Shown one piece after another: positions 31,011 through 40,410 of a stretch of DNA of 64,000 bases (the first letter of the stretch is position 1; each line of letters opens with the position of its first letter). Where the stretch lies: positions 124,001 to 188,000 of the forward strand of contig JAHHHK010000002.1 of assembly GCA_019359395.1 (NCBI GenBank). Reading direction: 5' to 3'. The notes under the pieces were generated by a model. It worked only from the letters and a program-made list of their open reading frames with translations. It was not told the origin of the DNA and did no database searches. The DNA is from Komarekiella atlantica HA4396-MV6. GTDB taxonomy: Bacteria > Cyanobacteriota > Cyanobacteriia > Cyanobacteriales > Nostocaceae. Both the position numbers and the translations under genes were made by a program.

Positions 31011-33257
31011 ATGCGGCGAATTCAATCCCAAATTGGGCGTACATTTAGACAAATTCGGCGGGTTTTCAGCCGTCCTGATCGCCGCCGTCGGACTCCCACC
31101 GTCTTACAAATGGAGGCAGTGGAATGCGGTGCAGCAGCACTGGGTATTGTTTTAGGGTACTACGATCGCATTGTACCCCTGGCAGAACTCCGCCAAGCTT
31201 GTGGTGTTTCACGGGATGGAAGTAAAGCTTCAAATATTATCAACGCTGCTCGCAGATATGGGTTGCAGGCCAAAGGCTTTAAAGTCGATTTGGATGGGTT
31301 ACATAAACTGGAATGTCCTTATATTGTCTTTTGGAATTTCAACCATTTTCTAGTAGTCGAGGGATTTGCCAAAGACAAGGTTTACCTTAACGATCCTGCC
31401 ACTGGCCCCCGGACAATTACGCCAGCAGAATTCGATCAATCTTTTACTGGGGTGGTGCTAGTCGTTGAACCGAGTGCCGAATTCCAGCCAGGAGGACGTA
31501 AACCGAGCCTCGCAGTAGCGTTATGGGATCGATTGCAGAGTTCGCTTGGGGCGCTTGTTTATTGTGTAATCGCCGGATTGCTTTTAGTAATTCCTGGATT
31601 AGCCATCCCTGCATTCTCCCAAGCATTTGTTGATAATGTCTTGATTGAAGGCAGAAATGATTGGTTACGTCCTTTAATTCTCGGCATGATTCTCGTAGCA
31701 ATATTGAACGGTTTCCTAACGTTGCTTCAACTTCAATTTCTGCGTCGCATGAAAATTAAGTTGGCAGTGGGAATGTCCAGTCGATTTTTGTGGCATATTC
31801 TGCGATTGCCAGTCAGTTTTTACGATCAGCGATTTGCAGGAGAAATTAGCAGCCGTGTCCGTCTCAACGACAGCTTAGCAAATCTGCTTTCAGGAAGATT
31901 AGCGACCACGGTTATCTCAGCCGTTACCGTTGTCTTTTATGCCGCAGTAATGCTGCAATATGATGTCGTTCTCACCTTAATCGGCATTGGCTTTGTTGTG
32001 GTGAATGTCAGCGTGTGGCGATGGGTTTCGCGGCAGCGTGTCGATGCCAATCTGCGATTAATGCAAGAACAGGGCAAAGTCAGCGGGGTAGCGATTTCTG
32101 GACTGCAAAGTATGGAAACGCTCAAAGCATCCGGGCTAGAGTCGGAATTCTTTTCACGGTGGGCAGGTTATTACGCCAAAGCTATTAATGCCCGCCAGGA
32201 AATGGATACGACTAATCAAACCCTGGGCGTATTGCCATCATTTCTAACCTCAATTACATCCATGCTTTTGTTGGCGGTGGGAGGGTTACGGGTGATGGAT
32301 GGCGCACTTAGTATTGGGATGCTGATTGCCTTTCAAGCCTTGATGCAAAGGTTTTTAGAGCCTGTGAATAATCTGGTAGGTTTAGCGGGTGAACTCCAGG
32401 AAATGGAAGGTAATTTGGGGCGATTGGATGACGTGTTACGCAATGCGATCGATCCTACTGTGGAGCGAGAAAGAAGTATGCCAGCAACTCATACTCTTCC
32501 TGCTGCAAATGTTCGGCTCCAAGGCTATGTTGAACTCCGCAATATCACCTTTGGCTATAACCGCTCTGCACCTCCTTTGATCGAAAATCTCAATCTTTCA
32601 CTTAAACCCGGTCAACGAGTCGCTTTGGTAGGTGGCAGTGGTTCCGGTAAATCAACTGTTGCCAAGCTGGTGTGTGGATTATACGAACCGTGGGCAGGGG
32701 AGATTTTATTTGATGGTCAACCCAGAGCAGATATCCCGCGATCAATTATCACTAATTCAGTTGCGCTTGTCGAGCAAGATATCTCGCTATTTGCAGGGAG
32801 TGTCCGCGACAATCTCACCCTTTGGGATTCGACTGTTCCCTTTAGTAACTTGGTTCGCGCTTGCAAAGACGCCGCCATTCAAGATGTGGTGCTCTCGATG
32901 CCCGGAGGCTACAACGCTGACCTTGCAGAAGGAGCAACTAATATGAGTGGTGGGCAGCGACAACGATTAGAAATTGCCCGCACTTTAGTAAACAATCCGG
33001 CGATTTTGGTGATGGATGAAGCAACTAGTGCGCTTGATGCTGAGGCAGAAAAAATTATTGATCAAAAACTCCGGGAGCGCGGTTGTACTTGTGTAATTGT
33101 GGCGCATCGGTTGAGCACCATTCGAGATTGTGATGAAATTATTGTCTTTGAGCGCGGCAAGGTGGTGCAACGGGGTACGCATGAGGAGTTACAGCAGATG
33201 GAAGGTAAGTATTTGCAATTAATTCGCAGTGAAGGGGAAGCACTTCAGGAGGCGTGA
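31011..33257 (+). CDS. NHLM/NHLP-type peptidase (C39) / permease / ATPase exporter
   Basis: A 748-residue exporter that should both cut precursors after GG and transport the product. The C39 peptidase occupies about residues 20-150 with the full triad: Cys39 in VECGAAALG, His in FNHFLVVEG and Asp in NDPATGP. Six membrane helices lie at about 180-460, then the ATPase: Walker A GGSGSGKSTV, signature MSGGQRQRLE, Walker B ILVMDEATSALD and H-loop VAHRLST. I start at ATG 31011 right after the HlyD stop; GTG 30990 is an overlapping alternative. With the adaptor before it and the second ABC protein after it, it matches the three-part NHLM export set. Confidence 0.94.
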   Translation: MRRIQSQIGRTFRQIRRVFSRPDRRRRTPTVLQMEAVECGAAALGIVLGYYDRIVPLAELRQACGVSRDGSKASNIINAARRYGLQAKGFKVDLDGLHKLECPYIVFWNFNHFLVVEGFAKDKVYLNDPATGPRTITPAEFDQSFTGVVLVVEPSAEFQPGGRKPSLAVALWDRLQSSLGALVYCVIAGLLLVIPGLAIPAFSQAFVDNVLIEGRNDWLRPLILGMILVAILNGFLTLLQLQFLRRMKIKLAVGMSSRFLWHILRLPVSFYDQRFAGEISSRVRLNDSLANLLSGRLATTVISAVTVVFYAAVMLQYDVVLTLIGIGFVVVNVSVWRWVSRQRVDANLRLMQEQGKVSGVAISGLQSMETLKASGLESEFFSRWAGYYAKAINARQEMDTTNQTLGVLPSFLTSITSMLLLAVGGLRVMDGALSIGMLIAFQALMQRFLEPVNNLVGLAGELQEMEGNLGRLDDVLRNAIDPTVERERSMPATHTLPAANVRLQGYVELRNITFGYNRSAPPLIENLNLSLKPGQRVALVGGSGSGKSTVAKLVCGLYEPWAGEILFDGQPRADIPRSIITNSVALVEQDISLFAGSVRDNLTLWDSTVPFSNLVRACKDAAIQDVVLSMPGGYNADLAEGATNMSGGQRQRLEIARTLVNNPAILVMDEATSALDAEAEKIIDQKLRERGCTCVIVAHRLSTIRDCDEIIVFERGKVVQRGTHEELQQMEGKYLQLIRSEGEALQEA

Positions 33258-33391
33258 GTTAATTAAGATTTATCTCGCGCAAAGGCGCAAAGGCGCAAAG
33301 AAAGAGCGCAAGAGTATGGTCTAAATAACTGAAAACTCAATCTTTTTTCTCTGCGTGAAATTTTTCATATTTTTATAGAGCAAGAATAGAC
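33258..33391 (+). repeat. Short GCGCAAAG direct repeats between the two ABC genes
   Basis: GGCGCAAA is repeated in tandem (about 33276-33305: GCGCAAAG three times, then GAGCGCAAG). It is a common cyanobacterial octamer-type repeat. The genes on both sides are on the same strand and probably one transcript. Confidence 0.65.
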
Positions 33392-36319
33392 ATGTTAGAC
33401 CAAATTCGGATTGTCAGTCTGCCAGGTGAGTATTATAAATTCAAAGGCAATGAGCCAATTATTCTTGATGACCCGGAGACGATTTGGGTTGTGAAATCGG
33501 GTTCGTTGGCGCTGTTTGCGATTCCGATGAAGGAGGGGATTGCTGAGGGGACTCGTCGCTATTTATTTACTACCAGAACGAGACAGGCTATGTTTGGCAT
33601 CGCCAGCGATTCTGGGCCGATGCCTTATCAACTGCTGGCGGTGTCGATTGAAGAAACTGAACTTCTTAAAGTCTCGGTTAAAGATTTTCGTGAATTTATT
33701 GCGGATGGTAGTGGCGAAGCACTAACTTTGGTGGAGGGATGGATTGAGCAACTGGGATTGGCGTTGTCTTCGATTATTCCGCCTGTGCTGCCGTTTCTAG
33801 AGGAAGGGGTTCGCTATTTCTCGCTCACCAATGGTCAGATTTTCCAACCACAGCGAGAGCTGGTATCTTGGGTACAAATTCAGCATGGGTATGCAACCTG
33901 GATGGGGTTTGAGGAACTGTTGCTGACGCCTCAATTGGGACTATTGCCGTTGAGTGCAGATATGTGGTTTCAAGCCGAGGATCCAATCGAGTTGGAAGCT
34001 CTGAGTACGGCTGAAATCGATGATCCTGATACTTTACTCAGGGGGATCTTCCGACTTCATGTCTACTTTCTTCAAAGCCTGAATCTTCTAGAACAGCAAG
34101 AAAAAGAGGCAGAATCACACCGCTTTCAAGAACGGCAACAGCTCAATCATCAAGTGATGGAGGAGACGCTGGGTGAGTTATCTTCGTTGCTGCAATCTCG
34201 GCAATCTGCCACTTCTGCTCAAGTTGGAGCTAATGATCCTGACCAAGCTTTGCTCGTCGCTGCGGGGGCAGTTGGGCGGACTTTGGGCATAACGATTCGA
34301 CCGCCAGCTAAGTCTGAAGACCTCAAACGAGTTCAAGATCCTCTACAAGCGATCGCCCGTGCTTCTCGTTTACGAACCCGAACGATCGCTTTGCAGGGTC
34401 AGTGGTGGAAAAAGGATTGCGGTGCGATGCTCGCTTACACGATGGAAGACAACCATCCTGTGGCGCTGTTGCCTGTATCTGATACGCGTTATGAGATTTT
34501 TGATCCAATTGAGCGATCGCGTACTCTGGTGAATGCCAAGAGTGCTGCTAAACTCGCGTTGACTGGGTACACCTTCTACCGCCCATTGCCAGATAAAGTC
34601 CTCACTACGCTCGACCTGCTGAAATTTGCCCTGCAAGGACACTACAAAGAATTAATAATTGTCATAATTGCGGGTGTGGCGACAACTTTATTAGGGATGA
34701 TTACCCCGCAAGCTACCGCCGTGTTGATTGATAGTGCAATTCCTGATGCTAATCGCGGTTTATTGGTGCAAATTGCCTTGGCACTACTAGCAACTGCGTT
34801 TGGCAGCACTTTGTTTCAACTTGCTCAAGGTTTCGCCATCATGCGTGTAGAAACCTTTGCCGATGCTTCGACCCAAGCAGCAGTCTGGGATCGACTGTTG
34901 AATCTCAAAGCATCTTTCTTCCGTCAGTATGCGATCGGTGACTTGAACTCACGCGTTAGCGCTGTCAGTCAAATCCGTCAAAAGCTCAGTAGCACGGTTC
35001 TCAGAAGTATTTTCACCAGCTTGTTCGCCCTGCTTAACTTAGGACTGCTTTTTTACTACAATGGTTCGCTAGCGTTAATTGCTACTTTTGTCGCATTTAT
35101 AAACATTTCTATTACTCTTGTTTCAGGAATTTCAACACTGCGTAAGGTTCGTCCTTTACTAGAGTTACAAGGACAACTCTTTGGGGTGATGGTGCAGTTA
35201 ATCAACGGCGTCACCAAACTCCGAGTAGCTGGAGCTGAAGCCCGCGCCTTCGCTTTTTGGGGAAAACAGTATAGCCAGCAAATCAAATGGATGCTGAGTA
35301 CCCAAGGTATTGAAGATTTTCTGGCTGTAGTTAATAAAATCTTACCTGTATTAACCACAGCGACACTCTTCTGGTTTGCAACAAGTTTACTTGAGCAAGC
35401 CCCTTCACAAGCGGGTGGTTTATCCACAGGTGTATTTTTAGCTTTTAACGCGGCATTTGGGACGTTTATTGGTGGAGCCACTAGCCTCAGCAGCACGATT
35501 ATAGATGTCCTAAAAGTAGTGCCGTTGTGGGAACGAGCGCAGCCTATTCTTGAAGCCAAGCCGGAAGTAGACTCTGAAAAAGCTGATCCAGGTCGGCTTT
35601 CCGGTCGCGTAGTAGTCGATCATGTAATTTTCCGCTATCGAGATGACGGGCCACTAACGTTAGATGATGTCAGCATTCACGCTGAACCTGGCGAGTTTAT
35701 CGCTTTTGTGGGAGCTTCTGGCAGTGGAAAATCAACGCTGTTTCGGTTATTACTAGGGTTTGATGTTCCCGAATCTGGCACGATTTACTACGATGGACAA
35801 GATTTAGCGGGGCTAGATGTTCATGCGGTGCGGCGGCAATTAGGAGTTGTGATGCAAAATAGCCGCTTGACATCTGCGTCCATCTTCGAGAATATCGCCA
35901 GTGGGGCGATGATCACAATGGATGAAGCATGGGAAGCGGCGCGGATGGCTGGCTTCGCCGAGGATGTCGAATCGATGCCGATGGGAATGCACACGGTGAT
36001 TAGTGAAGGGGGAACCAATATCTCTGGAGGACAACGGCAACGGTTATTGATTGCCCGATCGCTAGTATTAAAGCCCAAAATCCTATTATTTGATGAAGCC
36101 ACCAGTGCTTTAGATAATCGCACCCAAGCGATCGTTAGTCAAAGCTTAGAGCGCCTAAAGGTAACACGGATTGCGATCGCTCACCGTCTAAGCACCATTC
36201 GTAACGCTGATCGCATCTATGTATTCCAGAATGGTCGCGTGGTACAAGAAGGCAATTTTGATCAACTTGCCAATCAAGCGGGACTATTTGCCCAACTCAT
36301 GGCACGGCAAAAGCTTTAA
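33392..36319 (+). CDS. NHLM/NHLP-type ABC permease/ATPase with cNMP-like and degenerate peptidase-like domains
   Basis: A 975-residue second ABC protein. Residues about 1-130 resemble a cNMP fold but lack the GE and Arg of real nucleotide binders. A helical linker (to about 280) follows, then a segment at about 285-385 that looks like a degenerate C39 domain: LLVAAGAVGRTLGI in place of the Cys motif, NHPVALLPVSD in place of the His motif and EIFDP in place of the Asp motif. A DCGAML string at about 343 is in the wrong place for the nucleophile. Six membrane helices and the ATPase follow (Walker A GASGSGKST, ISGGQRQRL, LLFDEATSALD). It probably pairs with the peptidase-ABC protein; the non-catalytic domain may hold leaders. 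Confidence 0.93.
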   Translation: MLDQIRIVSLPGEYYKFKGNEPIILDDPETIWVVKSGSLALFAIPMKEGIAEGTRRYLFTTRTRQAMFGIASDSGPMPYQLLAVSIEETELLKVSVKDFREFIADGSGEALTLVEGWIEQLGLALSSIIPPVLPFLEEGVRYFSLTNGQIFQPQRELVSWVQIQHGYATWMGFEELLLTPQLGLLPLSADMWFQAEDPIELEALSTAEIDDPDTLLRGIFRLHVYFLQSLNLLEQQEKEAESHRFQERQQLNHQVMEETLGELSSLLQSRQSATSAQVGANDPDQALLVAAGAVGRTLGITIRPPAKSEDLKRVQDPLQAIARASRLRTRTIALQGQWWKKDCGAMLAYTMEDNHPVALLPVSDTRYEIFDPIERSRTLVNAKSAAKLALTGYTFYRPLPDKVLTTLDLLKFALQGHYKELIIVIIAGVATTLLGMITPQATAVLIDSAIPDANRGLLVQIALALLATAFGSTLFQLAQGFAIMRVETFADASTQAAVWDRLLNLKASFFRQYAIGDLNSRVSAVSQIRQKLSSTVLRSIFTSLFALLNLGLLFYYNGSLALIATFVAFINISITLVSGISTLRKVRPLLELQGQLFGVMVQLINGVTKLRVAGAEARAFAFWGKQYSQQIKWMLSTQGIEDFLAVVNKILPVLTTATLFWFATSLLEQAPSQAGGLSTGVFLAFNAAFGTFIGGATSLSSTIIDVLKVVPLWERAQPILEAKPEVDSEKADPGRLSGRVVVDHVIFRYRDDGPLTLDDVSIHAEPGEFIAFVGASGSGKSTLFRLLLGFDVPESGTIYYDGQDLAGLDVHAVRRQLGVVMQNSRLTSASIFENIASGAMITMDEAWEAARMAGFAEDVESMPMGMHTVISEGGTNISGGQRQRLLIARSLVLKPKILLFDEATSALDNRTQAIVSQSLERLKVTRIAIAHRLSTIRNADRIYVFQNGRVVQEGNFDQLANQAGLFAQLMARQKL

Positions 36320-36346
36320 ATTTGAGCGAATGTTAGCAAAGCATGG

Positions 36347-36400
36347 GAAACGGATGAAACAGATAACGGGATTAAACCGTGCTGTTCATTCGTTTCATTT
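36347..36400 (+). terminator. Imperfect hairpin ending the export operon
   Basis: GAAACGGATGAAACAG (36347-36362) and CTGTTCATTCGTTTC (36382-36396) pair with two irregularities; an inner ACGG/CCGT stem extends it. T-rich sequence follows. It lies about 28 bases after the stop of the last ABC gene. Confidence 0.6.
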
Positions 36401-36562
36401 CCTTTCAAGCTTGCATGACAAAAGTCATAGTAAAACATAGTTTTAGAATAACGAAAGTTATAGATGAATTCCCTATTTAGTTGAGGTCAATCCATGACCT
36501 TATTCAGAAGTTTATCCTCTTTTAAATCTCTACAATAAAACTATAAATTTGAGGATAAACTT

Positions 36563-36847
36563 ATGAGCTACCTAATTTCATCTCAGATAAATGACTTATT
36601 ATTACCCATCAAGCAATGGCTTGAATCATTAGAAATTCGCCAGCCAAAGATAGCTCGATTACTGTGTAGAATAATCCCTGCTAGTTGTCCATTTGAGCAA
36701 GAAATTAAGCTCTTTGAGTGCACGATCGCTTACATTCCACCACTGTGTAAACTGAATCCTTTTTATGAGCAGATAGTTGCAATTCGCTTCAAGTCTCTGT
36801 GTTACTTGGCTAACGAATGCAATGAAGATATTACACTTTACTGTTAA
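36563..36847 (+). CDS. Mo-dependent nitrogenase C-terminal-like (Mo-nitro_C) small protein
   Basis: A 94-residue protein of a family common in cyanobacteria. Conserved strings are IARLLCRIIPASCPFEQEI, IPPLCKLNPFYEQIVAIRF and a closing LCYLANECNED with its paired cysteines. Despite the family name it is not a nitrogenase subunit; the role is unknown, and its spread in nitrogen-fixing and other cyanobacteria suggests a general function. It lies 13 bases before the DUF3455-like gene, so the two are probably co-transcribed. The family assignment rests on recalled motifs. Confidence 0.8.
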   Translation: MSYLISSQINDLLLPIKQWLESLEIRQPKIARLLCRIIPASCPFEQEIKLFECTIAYIPPLCKLNPFYEQIVAIRFKSLCYLANECNEDITLYC

Positions 36848-36860
36848 CGGATAAATCATT

Positions 36861-37466
36861 ATGTCAGTTACTTTTTGCGAAATTATTAAGCTCAATTTTA
36901 GCCTCGTTTTTTCTTTGCTGGCGTTGAGTACGTCTAATGTCAGTGAAAAAACTGCGATCGCCCAATATACCCAAAATACAAATTCATCTCTCATACCGAA
37001 TAGTCTACAAGTTCCTAACGGTCAGAAACTTCTTTTAAAAGCATCTGCCAAGGGTACACAAATCTATGTCTGCAAAGCGAAATCAGAATACCCTGATCAG
37101 TATGAGTGGACACTTAAGGCTCCTGATGCCGTTTTGCTGAATGAGCAAGGACAAGATTTAGGCAAGCATTATGCAGGCCCGACATGGGAAGCGAAAGACG
37201 GTAGCAAAGTTGTAGCGAAGGTAAAATCTAAGGCAAATGCACCACAAGATGGTACCATTCCCTGGCTCTTGTTGGAGGCGCGATCGCATGAAGGAAATGG
37301 TATGTTTCGCCAAGTAAATTGGATTCAACGGATCAATACGGTTGATGGAACTCCTGTTCAAGGGTGTAACGAATTTTCTCAAAACCGCGAGATTCGCGTA
37401 AACTATACGGCTGATTACCTCTTTTATGGAGACAAAACCGCTGGTACAGCAATTCTATTTGAGTGA
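36861..37466 (+). CDS. Exported DUF3455-like protein
   Basis: A 201-residue protein with an N-terminal hydrophobic export segment (NFSLVFSLLALSTSNVSEKTAIAQ). The mature part reads VPNGQKLLLKASAKGTQIYVC, then WTLKAPDAVLLNEQGQDLGKHYAGPTWEAKDGSKV, VPWLLLEA-type IPWLLLEARSH, and VNWIQRINTVDG. This order (P-x-G-x-x-L, G-x-Q-I-Y-x-C, HYAGPTWE, DG-S-V) is typical of the DUF3455 family of secreted proteins with unknown function. Two cysteines (in QIYVC and QGCNEF) could form a disulfide. A convergent hairpin lies after the stop. Confidence 0.82.
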   Translation: MSVTFCEIIKLNFSLVFSLLALSTSNVSEKTAIAQYTQNTNSSLIPNSLQVPNGQKLLLKASAKGTQIYVCKAKSEYPDQYEWTLKAPDAVLLNEQGQDLGKHYAGPTWEAKDGSKVVAKVKSKANAPQDGTIPWLLLEARSHEGNGMFRQVNWIQRINTVDGTPVQGCNEFSQNREIRVNYTADYLFYGDKTAGTAILFE

Positions 37467-37494
37467 TGAATGTTCACAAACAAGGGGCTTCCCA

Positions 37495-37532
37495 AATGGC
37501 ACTATTAGCATTTAGCTTATCTAAGTGCCATT
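37495..37532. terminator. Hairpin between convergent genes
   Basis: AATGGCACT (37495-37503) and AGTGCCATT (37524-37532) form a 9-bp stem with a 20-base loop between the DUF3455-like gene (plus) and the kinase gene (minus). The kinase stop codon lies at its right side. Confidence 0.5.
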
Positions 37533-38864
37533 CTTGCCTTTGTCTACTTCAAATTTCAACCAATCTACTATTTCATCCATCAACCAATAACGTTCTATAG
37601 TTGCTAAAGGAGTAGTGGTAAATTTTTGACCTTTAATTAATTCAATAGTTATACCCATAGGCGCTGAAGCTGCTTTTGTATTCTGTTGATAAATCTCTTC
37701 AATGGCTCTTGTCTTACCGCGTTTTCGCCAGTAACACAACCCAAATAGTTTCCATTTAATTTCAAAATCCTCGCGATCAAAATATAAATCTGTATGTCCA
37801 AATAATGATAATAGGATTAGTGGAATTACAAAAAGCAAGAATAAGCCAATAGTAAATTTATCATTCCAAAATCTAGAAGTATTGATTACAATATTTACAA
37901 CTTGAGGTAAAAAAGGTAGAACCAAACCAATTAAATAGAAAAAACGTAATGATTTACTTCCACGTTTAGGGAGTTTAATTTCAAGATAGCTGGCTGTTTT
38001 CTTTAGTTGAATTTTACTACCTATTGGTTTGCGGGTAGTAATAGGAGGACTAAGGGTTTGTTTGTTTTCAAGTGCAGCAATTGCATTTTTGGCAGTACTA
38101 ATTCTTTCAGCAATATTTGGTTCGGTAAGTTTACCAATCCAATTAATCAATCCTAAATCAATGCTAACGAGATTAGCGAATTCGATTCGAGAATTTTGAT
38201 GCGGTAAATCAGCAGGAGTAGTTCCTGTGATTAAATGAATTAATGTCGCACCTAGCGCGTATAAATCAGATGCAGGTACAGCACGTCCTGCAAATTGCTC
38301 CATAGGTACGTAACCGTAAGTTCCAACCACAGTAAAAGTGACACCTTCCGCAACAGCTTTATCTTGTACTGCACCAAAATCAACTAAATGGACTCGCTCA
38401 TCCTCTCCTAAAATCAAATTACTCGGTTTAATATCGCGGTGTAATACAGGTGGTTTGAGTGAATGTAAATAAACTAAAATACTTAATATTTCAATTGCAA
38501 TTTTTTCGACTTGCGATTCTGAAAAACGGTGTCCTTGGTTGAGTAATTCTTGCAGTGATGCACCAGTAATATAACTTTGTACTAACACAAACCAAGGAAA
38601 TCGGGAGCCTGATAAATTATCAATAATGAAAAAATCTCTATATTTGGGAATACGGGGATGGTTGAGGTTTTTTAAAACTTGAACTTCGCGTTCAAATAAT
38701 TTATGCTCGTCCCACTGCATTTGAGGATTTAAAGTTAATAGTTTTAGAACAACTTGTTCTTGCGAACTTAGTAATATCGCTAACCACGTATGACGACTGC
38801 TATTTTGTCCTAATTGTTTTTGTAATTGATAGCGATTATCGAGTATTTGTCCTGGTTCTAACAT
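37521..38864 (-). CDS. Ser/Thr protein kinase (cyanobacterial Pkn2-like), copy 1
   Basis: A 447-residue kinase. The catalytic domain (about 12-275) shows the ATP lysine K41 (VVLKLL), catalytic loop LHRDIKPSN (D144), VDFGAVQD (D162) and YGYVPMEQFAGRAVPASDLYALG in the activation segment, the form typical of cyanobacterial kinases. The C-terminal part has two hydrophobic helices (FFYLIGLVLPFLPQVVNIVI and IGLFLLFVIPLILLSLFG) and a small beta-rich end (YFDREDFEIKWKLFGL). ATG 38864 has GGGAG just upstream. It is followed on the same strand by a close paralogue 17 bases upstream in transcription order, so the two form an operon. Substrates are unknown. Confidence 0.93.
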   Translation of the reverse strand: MLEPGQILDNRYQLQKQLGQNSSRHTWLAILLSSQEQVVLKLLTLNPQMQWDEHKLFEREVQVLKNLNHPRIPKYRDFFIIDNLSGSRFPWFVLVQSYITGASLQELLNQGHRFSESQVEKIAIEILSILVYLHSLKPPVLHRDIKPSNLILGEDERVHLVDFGAVQDKAVAEGVTFTVVGTYGYVPMEQFAGRAVPASDLYALGATLIHLITGTTPADLPHQNSRIEFANLVSIDLGLINWIGKLTEPNIAERISTAKNAIAALENKQTLSPPITTRKPIGSKIQLKKTASYLEIKLPKRGSKSLRFFYLIGLVLPFLPQVVNIVINTSRFWNDKFTIGLFLLFVIPLILLSLFGHTDLYFDREDFEIKWKLFGLCYWRKRGKTRAIEEIYQQNTKAASAPMGITIELIKGQKFTTTPLATIERYWLMDEIVDWLKFEVDKGKNGT

Positions 38865-38880
38865 TTTGCTCCCAGTTCAA

Positions 38881-40203
38881 TTAAATTCCTAACCAATTTC
38901 TAATTTCTGAAGCTATGTAGCGACTTTCTTCCTTTGTCAAACCTGCCTTTAATCGACCAAATGAATATTCATCAATACCAACAGCCAAGGTTACTTCAGG
39001 CACTTTTTTATTACCCATCCCTCCAGTTAGAGAACTATAAACTTTATCAATTTTTAGTACATTACCGCGCTGTCTTTTGAGTGTAATATTAAATAATTTC
39101 CACTTAATTTCAAAGGTTTTATTATCAAAATAAATCTCATTTTCTATAAAGCTAGGTAATGTCAGCCAAGCTATGAGTAAAGTTCCAAATATAAACAAAA
39201 GCCAACCTACCCAAAAACTTGCGGTACTACCAGAAGTAAAAATAAAACATATCCACACAAATAATCCAACTCCCCCAAATATCAATTCAAACGTATTTTT
39301 ATTCAGTAAGGGAATATGAATTTCTAATTTATCTAATGATTTGTATACCAATATTGGAGTGTAAGAAATATTTTTATTCATACCAGTTATTGCTAACTGG
39401 TTTATTTCAAGTGCTTTGAGTGCTTCTAATGCGCTCTGAAAGCGGTATTCTAAATTAGGTTCGATCATTTGCTGCAACCACTTCACAAAGCCAGGATTTA
39501 GTTTGACGAGATGGGCAAATTGCATCTGCGAATCAAACTGTGGTAAATCTGCGGGAGAAATATTTGTCACTAAGTTTACTAAACTTGCTCCCAATGCGTA
39601 GAGGTCTGATGCAGGTGTTGCTCGTCCGCCAAACTGTTCTAGTGGTGCATATCCATAAGTTCCGACAACTGTAAATGTTGCGCCTTCTGCTGCTGCTCTG
39701 TCTTGGACAGCACCGAAATCTACTAAGTATATTTGAGTTTTTTGATTTTGAGATTGTTTTATTAATAAATTGCTGGGTTTGATATCGCGATGCAAAACAG
39801 AGGGACTGAGTTTGTGGAGATAAATGAGGATTTTTAGGACTGCGATCGCTATTTCTCTAGCTTCAGTTTCGCTAAAAATCTTCCCCTCTGCAAGCAATTC
39901 CTTCAGGGATTTTGCTGGTATGTATTCTTGAACTAGAGCAAAATATATAATATCACGCTCAAGAACAAAATAATCCCGATATTGAGGAATATAGGGATGG
40001 TCTAATTGTCGCAATATTTTAGCTTCGCGTTCAAAAAGTCGCAAATTATCCCACTGTAATTGGTCAGTAGCAGTCAGCAGTTTGATAACAACTTGTTCTT
40101 GATTTGTCAAATCCTGTGCTAACCAAGTTTGACGACTTGCAGTTTCACCTAGCACCCTTTGAAGTTGATAGCGTTCTACCAATATTTCTTGCGTTTGTAA
40201 CAT
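38881..40203 (-). CDS. Ser/Thr protein kinase (cyanobacterial Pkn2-like), copy 2
   Basis: 440 residues with the same design as the kinase that follows: K41 in VVIKLL, LHRDIKPSN (D140), VDFGAVQD (D162), YGYAPLEQFGGRATPASDLYALGASLV, then two membrane helices (ELIFGGVGLFVWICFIF and FWVGWLLFIFGTLLIAWL) and the same terminal module (YFDNKTFEIKWKLFNI). Kinase residues line up position for position with copy 1, so this is a tandem duplication. It is first in the transcript. The gene pair lies between the export locus and a two-component locus; no direct link is shown. Confidence 0.93.
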   Translation of the reverse strand: MLQTQEILVERYQLQRVLGETASRQTWLAQDLTNQEQVVIKLLTATDQLQWDNLRLFEREAKILRQLDHPYIPQYRDYFVLERDIIYFALVQEYIPAKSLKELLAEGKIFSETEAREIAIAVLKILIYLHKLSPSVLHRDIKPSNLLIKQSQNQKTQIYLVDFGAVQDRAAAEGATFTVVGTYGYAPLEQFGGRATPASDLYALGASLVNLVTNISPADLPQFDSQMQFAHLVKLNPGFVKWLQQMIEPNLEYRFQSALEALKALEINQLAITGMNKNISYTPILVYKSLDKLEIHIPLLNKNTFELIFGGVGLFVWICFIFTSGSTASFWVGWLLFIFGTLLIAWLTLPSFIENEIYFDNKTFEIKWKLFNITLKRQRGNVLKIDKVYSSLTGGMGNKKVPEVTLAVGIDEYSFGRLKAGLTKEESRYIASEIRNWLGI

Positions 40204-40410
40204 CGCATTGCATTTGTTAAGGGTAACATTAGCCTATAGTAACTTTTTACTCTTTTACCTTAACTCGACATCCAAAACTAGTAAATTTGCTTTCTTGATA
40301 CGCAATTAACCAAACATGATATAAATATCAGCAAAAACGCTTATAAATTAAACATTTTGAAGCCTTGTTGAAGTTTTTTTTAGATAAAGATTGCTCTATT
40401 GTTCTCCGGT

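Noticed and set aside
36219-36440. 73-codon frame after the last ABC gene
   Set aside because: Begins inside the ABC coding region in another frame and crosses the terminator-like hairpin.
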